Shown here piece after piece: positions 48,889-58,236 of a stretch of 64,000 bases of DNA. The stretch is from Thermoplasmata archaeon. GTDB taxonomy: Archaea > Thermoplasmatota > Thermoplasmata > Methanomassiliicoccales > Methanomethylophilaceae. Numbering within the stretch: position 1 is the stretch's first letter; every line of letters begins with the position of its first letter. The position numbers and the translations under genes are program-made. The stretch spans positions 1 through 64,000 of the forward strand of contig SUTA01000010.1 of the NCBI GenBank assembly GCA_015063135.1. The letters run 5' to 3'. A model generated the notes under the pieces. That model was not told the origin of the DNA. It saw only the letters and a program-made list of their open reading frames with translations, and ran no database searches.

Positions 48889-49938
48889 ATGAGCAAAAAA
48901 ATAATCGTCGCGGCGGTTGTAGCACTTTTCTGCGCTACTGCCTTCGCCAGCCTCGCTGGTGGAGCCGACGCTGCGAAAAACAACTACGTAATCTATGGAG
49001 AGGTCATCGACGACGATCTCGAAGTCTCTGACTACTTCTACGTTTACTTCAGCAGCGAAGCTGACAACGAGAAATACATTGAGGCAGCCAATGCCGCGTT
49101 CAAGGCAGCTGGCGTCCCCGCTACATTCGAGATGGGCAAGTACGGCCCCAGCTGCAAATACGATGGAGATGGCAACACCTCTTGCTTCGTCTCCGATGGA
49201 AAGACTGTCGTCCCCGTCGCCAAGAGCTCCGAGGATTACATCAACAACCCCAAGGCAGCATTCTCCTTCGTCAACGGATGGATCTCCACCGAGGAGTATG
49301 AGGCACTCGACCCCGTCGAGCAGCTGAACTGGATGGTGGACGCCTACGGAATGGGAGCCCAGAAGATCCCCGAGTGCGGAGCCTCTGCCACCGTCAAGGA
49401 CTACATCGCCTACCTGACCCTCATCAAAGACGATCTCGTCAGCTGGGAGGCCACCGCCATTACCTTCTCCGCCGCCCAGGAGCCCGTCGCATGGTGCTAC
49501 GCATTCAACCAGGCCACCAAGGCCCTGGGCAACGACATCTTCGCCGACTGCAAGGTCTATTACGAAGCTTCTACCAACTACATCGGAGTCGACTTCGATG
49601 GAATGACCGCCACCTGGGTGAAGGATGGAAAGGACTGGAAGAAGACCACCGTCACCGGCACCGAGTACATCAACGCCAAGGAGGTCGACTTCGAGCTGAA
49701 GAACGGCTGGATCAGCGAGGCCCAGTACAAGACCCTCTCCGAGAAGGAGCAGAAGAACTGGACCACCGATGCCATGCTGGGTGGCTACTACATGAGGAAC
49801 GCCACCGGAGAGGTCGTCGAGGAAGCCATCAGCATGATGCTGATCATCGGCGTCATCGGAGCCCTCATCCTGGCCGTCATCATCGCCATCGTGCTCATCA
49901 CGGTTGTCCGCAAGAAGAGCGGCAACAAGGCGGCTTGA
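48889..49938 (+). CDS. Secreted C-terminally anchored surface protein with duplicated domain
   Basis: A 349-residue protein. N-terminal signal (SKKIIVAAVVALFCATAFAS), C-terminal anchor helix (MLIIGVIGALILAVIIAIVL) and basic end. Two related segments are seen: FSFVNGWISTEEYEALDPVE and FELKNGWISEAQYKTLSEKE, each followed by a similar W-x-D-A stretch, so the ectodomain arose by duplication. Few Cys. AGGTGAT at 8 nt suits ATG 48889 better than upstream TTG codons. Base use is less GC-rich than neighbours. Ends in TGA. It is divergent from the corrinoid operon and may belong to it; function unknown. Confidence 0.82.
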   Translation: MSKKIIVAAVVALFCATAFASLAGGADAAKNNYVIYGEVIDDDLEVSDYFYVYFSSEADNEKYIEAANAAFKAAGVPATFEMGKYGPSCKYDGDGNTSCFVSDGKTVVPVAKSSEDYINNPKAAFSFVNGWISTEEYEALDPVEQLNWMVDAYGMGAQKIPECGASATVKDYIAYLTLIKDDLVSWEATAITFSAAQEPVAWCYAFNQATKALGNDIFADCKVYYEASTNYIGVDFDGMTATWVKDGKDWKKTTVTGTEYINAKEVDFELKNGWISEAQYKTLSEKEQKNWTTDAMLGGYYMRNATGEVVEEAISMMLIIGVIGALILAVIIAIVLITVVRKKSGNKAA

Positions 49939-50025
49939 TGCTTGAAACGGGACGGAGGTAACCCCGCCCCACCTTTTCCTTTTCAATCCTTACTAAAATA
50001 ATGAAGATATTTGACGGGGACGATC

Positions 50026-50823
50026 TCATTCGTCCTCGATGATCTCCTCGGGAGCTCCGGCAAACCTTACCAGCGCGAACTGCTCCATGAAGTGGAGCTT
50101 CCCGGGGAGGACCAGGGTCTGCAGGGGCTCTCCGAGATCCATCTTCATGAGGTCCTGAGGGTACCCGGCGAACACCTTCTCATCGGGAGACCCGGCGCGG
50201 GACACGACGCACAGGAGGGTCCTGTCGTCTATCAGGCCCTCGCCCCACTTCTCCTCGCCCTTCATCAGCCACTCGATGGCCTGGTGGGCGTTCATATAGC
50301 GCATCTCGTCGGCGCGGATGTCCAGGAGGATCATCGTATGCAGGCCCATCCTCTTGTTCTCCATGATGTGGTCGTAGGGGGACTTGGGGTGCCAATCGTC
50401 CTCCAGGAACGGGAGGGTGACCGCCCTGCCGAACTTGTAGTGCTGCAGTCCGAGCGACGTGGGGCAGGCGGAGAATATGGAGATGCCGTGGAACATCCTC
50501 ACGGGGATGCCGGCCTCGGCGGCCTGGATCCTGAGGTCCACGTGCGTGGTCGCCGACATGGTGTCTCCGGCGGTGACGAACCCGACGCGCATCTCCAGCG
50601 CGTCCTTGATGATGTCGTCGGTCTCCTCGACCTGGGACCTGTACAGGACCTTGATCTTCTTGCCGATCACCTTCTCCAGGTCCTCGGGCTTGGTGCCGAT
50701 GAGCATGGAGGTGTAGAACTCGGCGTAGATCTTGTCGCACTGCTTCAGGGCCTCCAGCGCCTTGACGGTCATGCCGTCGGTACCGCTGAGCCCCAATCCC
50801 ACGAAGATGAGCTCTGATGTCAT
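50026..50823 (-). CDS. dphB: Diphthine synthase
   Basis: A 265-residue SAM-dependent methyltransferase of the tetrapyrrole-methylase fold. FVGLGLSGTDGMTVKALEAL at the start, GFVTAGDTMSATTHVDLR (SAM loop) and ISIFSACPTSLGLQHYKFG match archaeal DphB. It methylates the modified His of elongation factor 2 in diphthamide synthesis; dph2 is at 59363-60364. Ends in TGA at 50026. Confidence 0.95.
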   Translation of the reverse strand: MTSELIFVGLGLSGTDGMTVKALEALKQCDKIYAEFYTSMLIGTKPEDLEKVIGKKIKVLYRSQVEETDDIIKDALEMRVGFVTAGDTMSATTHVDLRIQAAEAGIPVRMFHGISIFSACPTSLGLQHYKFGRAVTLPFLEDDWHPKSPYDHIMENKRMGLHTMILLDIRADEMRYMNAHQAIEWLMKGEEKWGEGLIDDRTLLCVVSRAGSPDEKVFAGYPQDLMKMDLGEPLQTLVLPGKLHFMEQFALVRFAGAPEEIIEDE

Positions 50824-50945
50824 CGGCGGGTGGACGCGGTAGCCGTATTTATCCTATGCTGGGAACGGCGCAGAATGGGGCGTATAAAAAATATAAGAAT
50901 TTTTTCACATGCATGGCCGAACGTGTAAAAAAATTCTGATTTCTT

Positions 50946-52016
50946 TTATTCAGCTCTTGAGAACTCCTCGATCAACGGATTGTTGACGTAAACCAATCCC
51001 TTTCCAGTCCTGACGGAGCGGAGCATGTCTACGGATTCCAGAGCTTTGAGGTATTTCGATGCGCTGGGGCGGCTGCAGCCCAGACTGTCCATCATGTTAC
51101 CTATCGTGCAGTACGGATTGGAGAAGACGGCATCGATACATGCCTCCGGTACACCGAGGGACTTTGCACCGGTCTTGCAGTCTTTGATGAGGGATGTGAT
51201 CCTCCCGATCCTGGAGACGGTTCTGCGCGATACGATATCGACCGCTTCCAACATGAACAGGATCCAGGACTCCCAGTCGCCCTCCTTCGTGACGTTTCCC
51301 AGGAGCTCGTAGTATCTCGCCTTGTTCTCGATGATGTAATCGCTGATGAACAGCAGCGGATCCGTGATTAGCTTGCTATATTGGAGATAGATGATGTTCA
51401 GAATCCTCCCCGTTCTTCCGTTGCCATCGAAGAACGGATGGATGGCCTCGAACTGGTAGTGGATCACTGCCATCTTGATGAGTGGGTCTACGTCATCGTC
51501 TGTGAATATGTACTCCATTAAGTTCTTCATGAGGCCATTGACGGATGCCCCTGATGGCGGGGTGTAAACAGCGACCCTGGAACCGGCGCTGAAGAGTCCC
51601 ACCTGCTCATCCCCAGGATTGCGGTAATCCATCGCTTCGCCCTTGATGGACGAGCAGATGTTTCTGATGGTTTCCAAATCGGGAATCCTGCCTGAAGATG
51701 TGAGCAAGGCCTTGTTATACCCCAATATCTCGCGCGTGGAACGGTCGGCCTTCTCCGGATCGCCGGATACCGCCATGAAGAGCCTCTTCTTCGATGACAC
51801 TATGTTCTCAATGGCCGAACTGGATTCCGATTCCTGCAATGGCAGCAGTTCTAGAAGGATTCTCTTATCCGGGATGGTTGAAACAAGCCCTTGCAACTCG
51901 GCGAGCGATCTGGATGCCTTGATGCATGCCCTCATGATGTCGACCGACTCGATATCCGCCCGCGGAGGGAGCCTCGGCAGGTCGTCATACGGTGAATTAC
52001 GGTCGAAATCGGGCAT
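50946..52016 (-). CDS. Fic-domain protein with N-terminal inhibitory motif and C-terminal winged helix
   Basis: A 356-residue class II Fic. The inhibitory motif SSAIEN (SxxxEN) lies near residue 70, the active motif HPFFDGNGRTGR near residue 195, and a winged-helix region (YCTIGNMMDSLGCSRPSASK) at the C-terminus. It should AMPylate a target and self-inhibit. A TATA-like AATAAATA at 52038-52045 places transcription start at ATG 52016, so that start is used instead of 52031. Lower GC than neighbours suggests transfer. Ends in TAA. A different lineage from the Fic at 7984. Confidence 0.88.
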   Translation of the reverse strand: MPDFDRNSPYDDLPRLPPRADIESVDIMRACIKASRSLAELQGLVSTIPDKRILLELLPLQESESSSAIENIVSSKKRLFMAVSGDPEKADRSTREILGYNKALLTSSGRIPDLETIRNICSSIKGEAMDYRNPGDEQVGLFSAGSRVAVYTPPSGASVNGLMKNLMEYIFTDDDVDPLIKMAVIHYQFEAIHPFFDGNGRTGRILNIIYLQYSKLITDPLLFISDYIIENKARYYELLGNVTKEGDWESWILFMLEAVDIVSRRTVSRIGRITSLIKDCKTGAKSLGVPEACIDAVFSNPYCTIGNMMDSLGCSRPSASKYLKALESVDMLRSVRTGKGLVYVNNPLIEEFSRAE

Positions 52017-52115
52017 AGAATCTGGATGCAACCCAGCAATAAATACCCATTCATCGACGAAAACCGCTATCGAATTTGGATATGGTCCCCGCCCCTCACG
52101 GGGCGGGAATGGGTT

Positions 52116-54233
52116 TTAAAATGGATCGTTTCGCTGCTTGACCAGGGTGACCAGGGCATCGACGGCGTAGGCGCCCTTGCCCTCGACCTGGACGATGACA
52201 GGGTTGATCTCGAGCTCGTGGATCTCGGGGTTCTCGACGGCGATGAGGGCGATCCTCTTGATGGCCTCCTTCATCGCGGGGATGTCGGACTTGGCGAGTC
52301 CCCTGGCGCCGGACATGAGCTTGTACGCCTTGGTGGAGGTGATCATCTCGTCGAGCTGCTCCTCGGTCATGGGCACGTGGGCCTGGGAGATCTCCCTGAG
52401 GATCTCCACGTAGATGCCGCCGAGTCCGAAGGACACGACGGGCCCGAACTGGACGTCGCGGATCATGGACAGGATGACCTCCTGGCCGGAGACCATCTGC
52501 TGGATGGAGACCCCGTCGATCTTGGCTCCGGGCACGTTCTTGGTACAGGAGTCCATGATCTTGTTGTAGGCCGCCTTGGCCGCCTCGGCGTCCTTGACGC
52601 CGACGACGACTCCGCCCACATCGGTCTTGTGCTTGATGTCGGGGGAGACGATCTTCATGACGACGGGGTAGCCGATCCTGTTGCACTCCTTGACGGCCTC
52701 GTCTGCGGAGTTGACGGTTGCCTCGCCGGGGGTGGGCACGCCGTACGCCTTGAGGATCTCCTTACCCTCGGCCTCGGAGAGGGAGTCCCTTCCCTCGGCC
52801 TTCGCGGCGTCGATGACCTTCTTCGCGGCGGCCCTTCCGCCTCCGGTGGCCTTGGGGTAGGCCATGTGGGTGTGCTTCTTCTCCTTGTTGATGGTGTATG
52901 TCCTGAGGACATCCAGGGCGTGGATGGCCCTGTCGGGGGTGGGGTAGGTCGGGATGCCGGCCTCCTTGAGGTAGGCGTTGGCCTTGTCGCACTTGTGGCC
53001 TCCGGCGAAGCAGACGACGAAGGGCACGGGGATCTGGTCCTTGATCTCGACGATGGACTGCGCGACCGCTTCCAGGTCGGCGGTGTCGAGGGGGGATCCC
53101 ATGATGACGAGCGCCCCGACCTCGGGGTCATGGGACAGGATGTCGATGACCTCCTTGAAGTACTCGGGCTTGGCGTCCCCGCGGATGTCGATGGGGTTGG
53201 TGACTCCGGCGACTGTGGGGACCCTCCTCCTGATCTCGGAGATGGTCTCGTCGGAGAACTTGACGGCGTGGACGTTCTTGGCGTCGAAGGCGGCATCGGC
53301 GGACATGACCCCGAGGCCTCCGGCGTTGGTGATGATCCCCAGGCCGCCCTTCTTCATCTCGTCGCAGCCGCTGAACACGTTCAGGACGTCGAACATGTCG
53401 TCCAGGCTGCTGGCCCTGTAGACGTTGAGCTTCTTGAAGATGACGTTGTTGACCGCATCGGCCCCGGCGAGGGACCCGGTGTGGGAGGACGCGGCGGCTG
53501 CGCCGGCCTGGGTCCTTCCGGACTTGTATACGACAATCGGCTTCTCGATGGGCATGTTCTCGATGGCGGACACGAACCTGTGCCCGTTGGAGATGCCCTC
53601 GCAGTACATTCCGATGACCTTGGTATTGGGGTCCTCAGAGATCTCGGGGATGATGTCTGCCTCGTCGAGGTCGGCCTTGTTGCCGAAGGTGACGAAGTTG
53701 GCGATCCCGATCTTGTTGAAGTAGGCCCAGTCGATGATCGAGGAACCGACCGCTCCTGACTGGGAGAAGATGGAGATGTGTCCCTGGCGGGGCAGGAGGT
53801 GGGCGAACGTGGCGTTCACTCCGGCCCAGGGGTTCATGTTGCCGAAGCAGTTGGGTCCGAAGAACCTGACGTTGTTCCTGGCGGCGGCCTCCTTGAGCTT
53901 CTTCTCGAGCTCGGCACCGGCGGGGCTGTCCTCCTTGAATCCGGCGGTGAGGATGGTCGCGTGCCTGACGCCGGCCTTCCCGAGGTCGTCCATGAGGGCG
54001 GGGACGAGCTCGGCCTTGATGGCGACGACCGCGAGGTCGACGGGCTCGCCGATCTCCGTGATGCTCGTGTATGCCTTGAGGCCCTGGACCTCTCCGCCCT
54101 TGGGGTTGATGGGGTAGAGCTTGCCGGGGTACTTGGCGTTGATCATGTTGACGAGAAGCATCCCTCCGAGCTTGGTCAGGTCGTTGGAAGCGCCGACGAT
54201 AGCTACGGATTTAGGAGTCAGGTAGTCTGTCAT
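52116..54233 (-). CDS. acd: ADP-forming acyl-CoA (acetyl-CoA) synthetase, fused alpha and beta subunits
   Basis: A 705-residue enzyme, acyl-CoA + ADP + Pi to acid + ATP. The alpha part has a CoA-binding Rossmann fold (SVAIVGASNDLTKLGGMLL) and FGPNCFGNMNPW; SSHTGSLAGAD lies at the active region. The beta part is ATP-grasp (LKAYGVPTPGEATVNSADEA; GYPVVMKIVSPDIKHKTDVG). Ends in TAA. Every codon was read and no CGA is used. Single gene; a TTTTTAATA box lies near 54255. Confidence 0.94.
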   Translation of the reverse strand: MTDYLTPKSVAIVGASNDLTKLGGMLLVNMINAKYPGKLYPINPKGGEVQGLKAYTSITEIGEPVDLAVVAIKAELVPALMDDLGKAGVRHATILTAGFKEDSPAGAELEKKLKEAAARNNVRFFGPNCFGNMNPWAGVNATFAHLLPRQGHISIFSQSGAVGSSIIDWAYFNKIGIANFVTFGNKADLDEADIIPEISEDPNTKVIGMYCEGISNGHRFVSAIENMPIEKPIVVYKSGRTQAGAAAASSHTGSLAGADAVNNVIFKKLNVYRASSLDDMFDVLNVFSGCDEMKKGGLGIITNAGGLGVMSADAAFDAKNVHAVKFSDETISEIRRRVPTVAGVTNPIDIRGDAKPEYFKEVIDILSHDPEVGALVIMGSPLDTADLEAVAQSIVEIKDQIPVPFVVCFAGGHKCDKANAYLKEAGIPTYPTPDRAIHALDVLRTYTINKEKKHTHMAYPKATGGGRAAAKKVIDAAKAEGRDSLSEAEGKEILKAYGVPTPGEATVNSADEAVKECNRIGYPVVMKIVSPDIKHKTDVGGVVVGVKDAEAAKAAYNKIMDSCTKNVPGAKIDGVSIQQMVSGQEVILSMIRDVQFGPVVSFGLGGIYVEILREISQAHVPMTEEQLDEMITSTKAYKLMSGARGLAKSDIPAMKEAIKRIALIAVENPEIHELEINPVIVQVEGKGAYAVDALVTLVKQRNDPF

Positions 54234-54294
54234 GAGACGTCGTATCTACTGTCTATTAAAAAGGTTATTGCTCACTTTTAACGACGAGTTATTG

Positions 54295-54338
54295 TTTTCG
54301 TGGAAATAGCTACGAAATCCGTAGAAATTTCACGAAAA
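54295..54338. promoter_or_regulatory. 44-nt nested inverted repeat upstream of the acyl-CoA synthetase gene
   Basis: Outer arms TTTTCGTGGAAAT (54295-54307) and ATTTCACGAAAA (54327-54338) enclose an inner perfect stem CTACG-AAATC-CGTAG (54310-54324). It lies about 40 nt upstream of the TATA-like box of the minus-strand gene at 52116-54233 and 90 nt downstream of queE. It may be an operator or the terminator of the que operon. Confidence 0.6.
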
Positions 54339-54428
54339 ACTGATTAAAACCGTAAAAAATCGGCAATTAACGTGAGAAAAACACGGATTTAGTTGTTCGA
54401 CGTGGATAATATTCGTCGATTGACGTAT

Positions 54429-55055
54429 TCAAACCCCTTTGCGGTCGCCCCAGATGATCTTGTGGAGCTGCGGCAGGACCCTCGCCTCGATGCCGTCCTC
54501 CAGCACCCTGGCCACGAGCCACTCGAGCCTCTCGGTGCCGCCGACCGGCGTGAATATGACGCTGGCCTCCGGGGAGTGCGACCTGAGGTGGGCGACGGCG
54601 AACTCGTAGTCGGCATCGTCGGCGATGACGTACTTCAGCTGGTCCTTCGCCCTGATGATGCGCATGTTGGATTCCAGCATGCGGTCGGTCATGCCCGACG
54701 AGGGGCACTTGACGTCCATGCTGATCATCACCATCGGGCTGTCTGGCACAAATGAGATGTCGGTGGCGCCGTTGGTCTCGACGACGACCCTCTTCCCCGC
54801 GTCCAGGAGCCTCCCGATGAGCTCGGGCATGTCGGGCTGGAGCAGCGGCTCCCCGCCCGTGACGCACACGGTGCGGGCGTCCCCCACGACTTCCATTATC
54901 TCGTCGAGGGACATCTCCTCGCCCCCCTCCATGGAGTACTGGGTGTCGCACCAGCTGCACCTGAGGTTGCACCCGACCGTCCTGACGAAGGTGGTCGGCA
55001 GGCCCATGGTGAGGCCCTCCCCCTGGATGGAGCGGAAGATCTCGCATATCCTCAT
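54429..55055 (-). CDS. queE: 7-carboxy-7-deazaguanine synthase (radical SAM)
   Basis: A 208-residue radical SAM enzyme, CPH4 to CDG in preQ0 synthesis. FRSIQGEGLTMGLPTTFVR and the cluster motif CNLRCSWCDT are diagnostic, with VCVTGGEPLLQPD following. It is encoded in the operon mtxX-queD-queC-queE. ATG 55055 lies inside the end of queC (14-nt overlap). In archaea preQ0 leads to archaeosine in tRNA. Ends in TGA. Confidence 0.95.
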   Translation of the reverse strand: MRICEIFRSIQGEGLTMGLPTTFVRTVGCNLRCSWCDTQYSMEGGEEMSLDEIMEVVGDARTVCVTGGEPLLQPDMPELIGRLLDAGKRVVVETNGATDISFVPDSPMVMISMDVKCPSSGMTDRMLESNMRIIRAKDQLKYVIADDADYEFAVAHLRSHSPEASVIFTPVGGTERLEWLVARVLEDGIEARVLPQLHKIIWGDRKGV

Positions 55056-55734
55056 AGTCGATCTCGTCCTCGTAGCCGGCCTCCTTGAAGCCGGCGAGCC
55101 TGAGCCTGCAGGAATCGCAGTGCCCGCATGCCTTCTCCCCGCCGTTGTAGCAAGACCAGGTCAGCTGCAGCGGGGCCCCCAGCCTCTTGCCCCTGCGGAC
55201 GATGTCCGCCTTGGAGTCGCGGAGAATCGGGGTCATTATCCTGATGGGGTTCCCCTCGACGCCGGCCTTGGTCCCCCTCCTGAGGGTCTCCTCGAAGGCC
55301 TCGAAGAACTCGGGCCTGCAGTCGGGGTACCCGGAGTAGTCGACGACGTTGGCGCCGATGTATATCCTGTCTGCGTCGACGGACTCGCAGAGCCCGGCGG
55401 CGATGCTCAGGAAGATGATGTTCCTAGCGGGGACGTAGGTTATCGGGATGTCCCCGCCGATCTCCTCCCTGTCCTCCGGCACGTCTATGTCGGAACGGGT
55501 GAGCGCGGACCTGAACGAGCTGAGGTTCAGGTCGATGATGGCATGGTCTATGCCGTAGAACTTGCAGACCGCGGCCGCCGAATCCAGCTCCCTGGTGTGC
55601 CTCTGGCCGTAGCGGAAGCTTATCGCGGTAACGTCGCAGCCGTCGTCGATGGCCTGGGCCAGCGTGGTCGTGGAATCCAGTCCGCCCGAGAGCAGGACGA
55701 CCGCCCTGGGCTTCAAAGGACCACCGTGTACCAT
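55042..55734 (-). CDS. queC: 7-cyano-7-deazaguanine synthase
   Basis: A 230-residue PP-loop ATP pyrophosphatase, CDG to preQ0. PP-loop VVLLSGGLDSTTT at about residue 12, FRYGQRHTRELD, and zinc site CxxxxxxxxCGHCDSC (CYNGGEKACGHCDSC). The length is exactly normal if CGA 55042-55044 after DYEDM is the stop. With the standard code the frame runs about 225 codons further to 54367, antagonising queE in another frame, which no QueC does. Start ATG 55734 overlaps queD. Confidence 0.93.
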
Positions 55735-56186
55735 GCCGTCTGTCCCCTCTCCTCGTCCAATCCTATCGAGAGCGAGGAGACGTTGTCCGGGATGTCGATC
55801 TCGGCGACCATCCTCTCTGCCATCATCTTGGACATCTCCTCGGCGGTGGTGGTGGGGATGTCCAGCAGCGTGACGTCCATCCTGGGGAAGACGTACCTCT
55901 TGCCGCAGCTGACGGCCTCGACGGAATCGCCATCCATGGTCAGCTTAACGTCGTCTGACCTGGTGGGCAGCAGGGTCTTGTGGTCGAGCTCGTCGATGAT
56001 CTCCCTGAGCTTCTTCTTCAGTACGACGAAGTCCATGATCATGCCCTCCGCGCCGATCTCTCCCTCTAGCCTCAGCCTGACGATGTAGGAGTGGCCGTGG
56101 AGCCTGGAGCACTTCTCGTGCCTGGGTATGAAGTGGCATGCGGAGAACCTTATGCCGGAGTAGCCGCCGTCGATTTCCAGTATCAT
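55713..56186 (-). CDS. queD: 6-carboxytetrahydropterin synthase (QueD)
   Basis: A 157-residue 6-pyruvoyl-tetrahydropterin-synthase-fold enzyme making CPH4 from dihydroneopterin triphosphate. Zinc His ligands: FSACHFIP and RLHGHSY; MIMDFVVLKKKLREIIDELDHKTLL is the typical second half (split by position, residues about 61-85). Start ATG 56186 overlaps mtxX (ATGA). Ends in TGA inside the start of queC. Confidence 0.94.
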   Translation of the reverse strand: MILEIDGGYSGIRFSACHFIPRHEKCSRLHGHSYIVRLRLEGEIGAEGMIMDFVVLKKKLREIIDELDHKTLLPTRSDDVKLTMDGDSVEAVSCGKRYVFPRMDVTLLDIPTTTAEEMSKMMAERMVAEIDIPDNVSSLSIGLDEERGQTAWYTVVL

Positions 56187-56932
56187 TTCCTCAACTCCGT
56201 TAGAAGCATGGCAAGGGCCAGCGAGTCCCTGTAATCCGTTTTGACGCGGGACGTGTCTACGAACACCTTGTCGGCGTTCACGACCGGCGCGCCCAGCGCC
56301 GCGGCGCCGCCGATGAAGTGCAGCGTCCTGAATATGATGTTGCCCGTGATGCCCTCGGGCGCGATGAGGATGTCCGCCTCGTTGACGGCGTCCTCGATGA
56401 GGATCTGCGAGTGGTACGCGTCGTAGCCGTCCTCGGTGAGCTTCTTGACGATGTACCTCGCGGCCTCGATGGAGTGGTCCACGGCCTTGCAGCGGCCGTA
56501 GTCCTCGCAGCGCCCGCCGGACATGACCGCGATGCGGGTGCCCAAGCCGACGGCCTTTGCCAGGTCCACAGACTTCTTGGCGAGCTCGTACCTCTGGTCC
56601 TCGGTCCACCCCTCGTCGATTCCCACCGGGGCCATCAGGAACATCTTGCCGCTGATGGGCTCCAAGAACACGACCCTCTCGAGCTTCTTCAGGCCGAGGG
56701 ATCCCTTCAGGATCGGGAGCAGCTTGGACGAGGACATGTCCCCGCGGGCGGCCGCGTCGAGCGTGCCGTTGGCGAGATCGTCCGCCAGAGCCTGCGGGTC
56801 GTCGTATATGCGGATGTCATGGCCCTTCATTGCGGCCACGCTCCTCTCGACGTTCCCGGCGTCAGAACCGCGCCCTATGCCGACGACTACGTCCGGGAGC
56901 TCGCGGGAGAGGAGCCCCTCCGTGTTGAACAT
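56183..56932 (-). CDS. mtxX: Methanogenesis marker protein 4 (MtxX)
   Basis: A 249-residue protein of the MtxX/Mmp4 family, related in fold to phosphate acyltransferases: VVVGIGRGSDAGNVERSV at the start and LIAPEGITGNIIFRTLHFIGG near the end. It is restricted to methanogens and is the best taxonomic marker in the window. Its biochemical role is unsettled. A TATA box (TTTATATCC on the minus strand, about 56950-56960) gives a near-leaderless start and drives the que genes too. Ends TGA overlapping queD. Confidence 0.9.
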   Translation of the reverse strand: MFNTEGLLSRELPDVVVGIGRGSDAGNVERSVAAMKGHDIRIYDDPQALADDLANGTLDAAARGDMSSSKLLPILKGSLGLKKLERVVFLEPISGKMFLMAPVGIDEGWTEDQRYELAKKSVDLAKAVGLGTRIAVMSGGRCEDYGRCKAVDHSIEAARYIVKKLTEDGYDAYHSQILIEDAVNEADILIAPEGITGNIIFRTLHFIGGAAALGAPVVNADKVFVDTSRVKTDYRDSLALAMLLTELRK

Positions 56933-56975
56933 GAGCCGCGCTATATTTTAGGGATATAAATAAGGGTCGAACGGC

Positions 56976-57977
56976 TCGGTCCCTCTCCCAGACCTGCTTT
57001 ATGCCCGACTCCTTATCCGAGGCCAGCTCCTTCTCCATCCTCTTCTTGGAGAACAGCACCGAATCCATGAACGCCACCCATATGACCTCGACGACGATGC
57101 TCGCGGCTATTGCGACCATCGCATCGCCTATGGCGGGCCCCACCAGGACGGAGGTGCACAGCGCGATGGCGATGCCCTTGTTCTTATAGGATATCATCAG
57201 GATGTCCGTCACGCGGGAGGACCACGGGATGCCGAGCTTCTTCTCGGTGACCTCCGCGGTCAGCCCGAGGCCTATGTCCCTCAGGGCGGCGATGACCATG
57301 AACACCGCCAGGACCACGAAGCCCGCGGTCTTGAAGTTAGTGGAGCTCACGGAGAGCCAGACGAGGAAAGCGATGGTGCAGTTGAGGACCACGGCCATGA
57401 GAGTCTTGTCGAGCTTGACCTTGGTCAGCGCCCTGGAGAGGACCAGCGGCACGCCGATGAGCTCTATGACGGTGATGACCACCTTGGTCATGTCCACGAC
57501 CTCCCCCAGCGTGATCCATACGACGAACGGGATCCACAGGAGGGAAACCGCGTACACGACGATGGTGGACCTGAGCGCATGCTCCAGGTCGCCCCTCAGG
57601 ATGAGGGACAGGGGGCCGACCGACCCGGCGAACGGCGTCGCCGCCAGGAAGACGAGCCCGACTGCATACTGGCTGTAGCCGTCCACGTCCTTCAGCAGGA
57701 AGTAGGCGATCAGCGGGACGGTGGATGCGACGACGAGCCCCAGGAATATGGCCCTGGAGACCGACTTGTAGTTCTTGACCGGGTCCAGGTCCCTGTAGGG
57801 GATGCGGGACATGGTCAGCGTCAGCATCGCCGCGAGGAGGATGATCGTCACGTTGCTGCGGATGTCCGGAGTGAGGACGTCGCCTGGGAAGAGGTCAAGG
57901 AAGTTGGTCGCGGACGACACTACCAGCGCGAGCATCATCATGAACGCCGTGCTGCAGACGAGATCGATTGCCTTCAT
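56976..57977 (-). CDS. Bile-acid:sodium-symporter-like (BASS/SBF) membrane transporter
   Basis: A 333-residue protein with about 9-10 helices. FLAATPFAGSVGPLSLILRGD resembles the crossover region of BASS transporters and STNFKTAGFVVLAVFMVIAA is a later helix. The substrate is unknown (organic anion coupled to sodium is usual). Stop is CGA 56976-56978 after VWERD, leaving 43 nt for the mtxX promoter; the standard code would run to 56862, 70 nt inside mtxX. Start ATG 57977. Confidence 0.8.
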
Positions 57978-58010
57978 GCTAACGAGTTATCATATAACGA
58001 TTAGTATTTA

Positions 58011-58232
58011 TCGTTTATCGATAACATCATCATCCTCGACGTACTCCAGGATGTCCCCGGGCTGGCAATCCAGCGCCCTGCATATCCCGTTGAGGGTGGA
58101 GAACCTTATGGCGCTGATCTTCCCGGTCTTGATGTTGGAGAGGTTCACGTTGGTGATCCCGACCCTCTCCGCCAGCTCGTTCAAGGTCATCTTCCTGTCG
58201 GCCATCACCCTGTCCAGCCTGAGCACGATCAT
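58011..58232 (-). CDS. Xre-family helix-turn-helix regulator (YozG-like)
   Basis: A 73-residue single-domain HTH protein: LRLDRVMADRKMTLNELAER, then the recognition helix ITNVNLSNIKTGK, and the family ending ICRALDCQPGDILEYV. It is encoded right after a DUF2975 membrane protein, a common pairing. The end reads GAT AAA CGA TAA, so CGA (58011-58013) or TAA (58008) is the stop. Confidence 0.9.
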
Positions 58233-58236
58233 GGTA

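Noticed and set aside
54367-55734. A 455-residue QueC with a long extension
   Set aside because: The extension overlaps queE in another frame and is low-complexity. QueC is normally about 230 residues, matching the CGA end.
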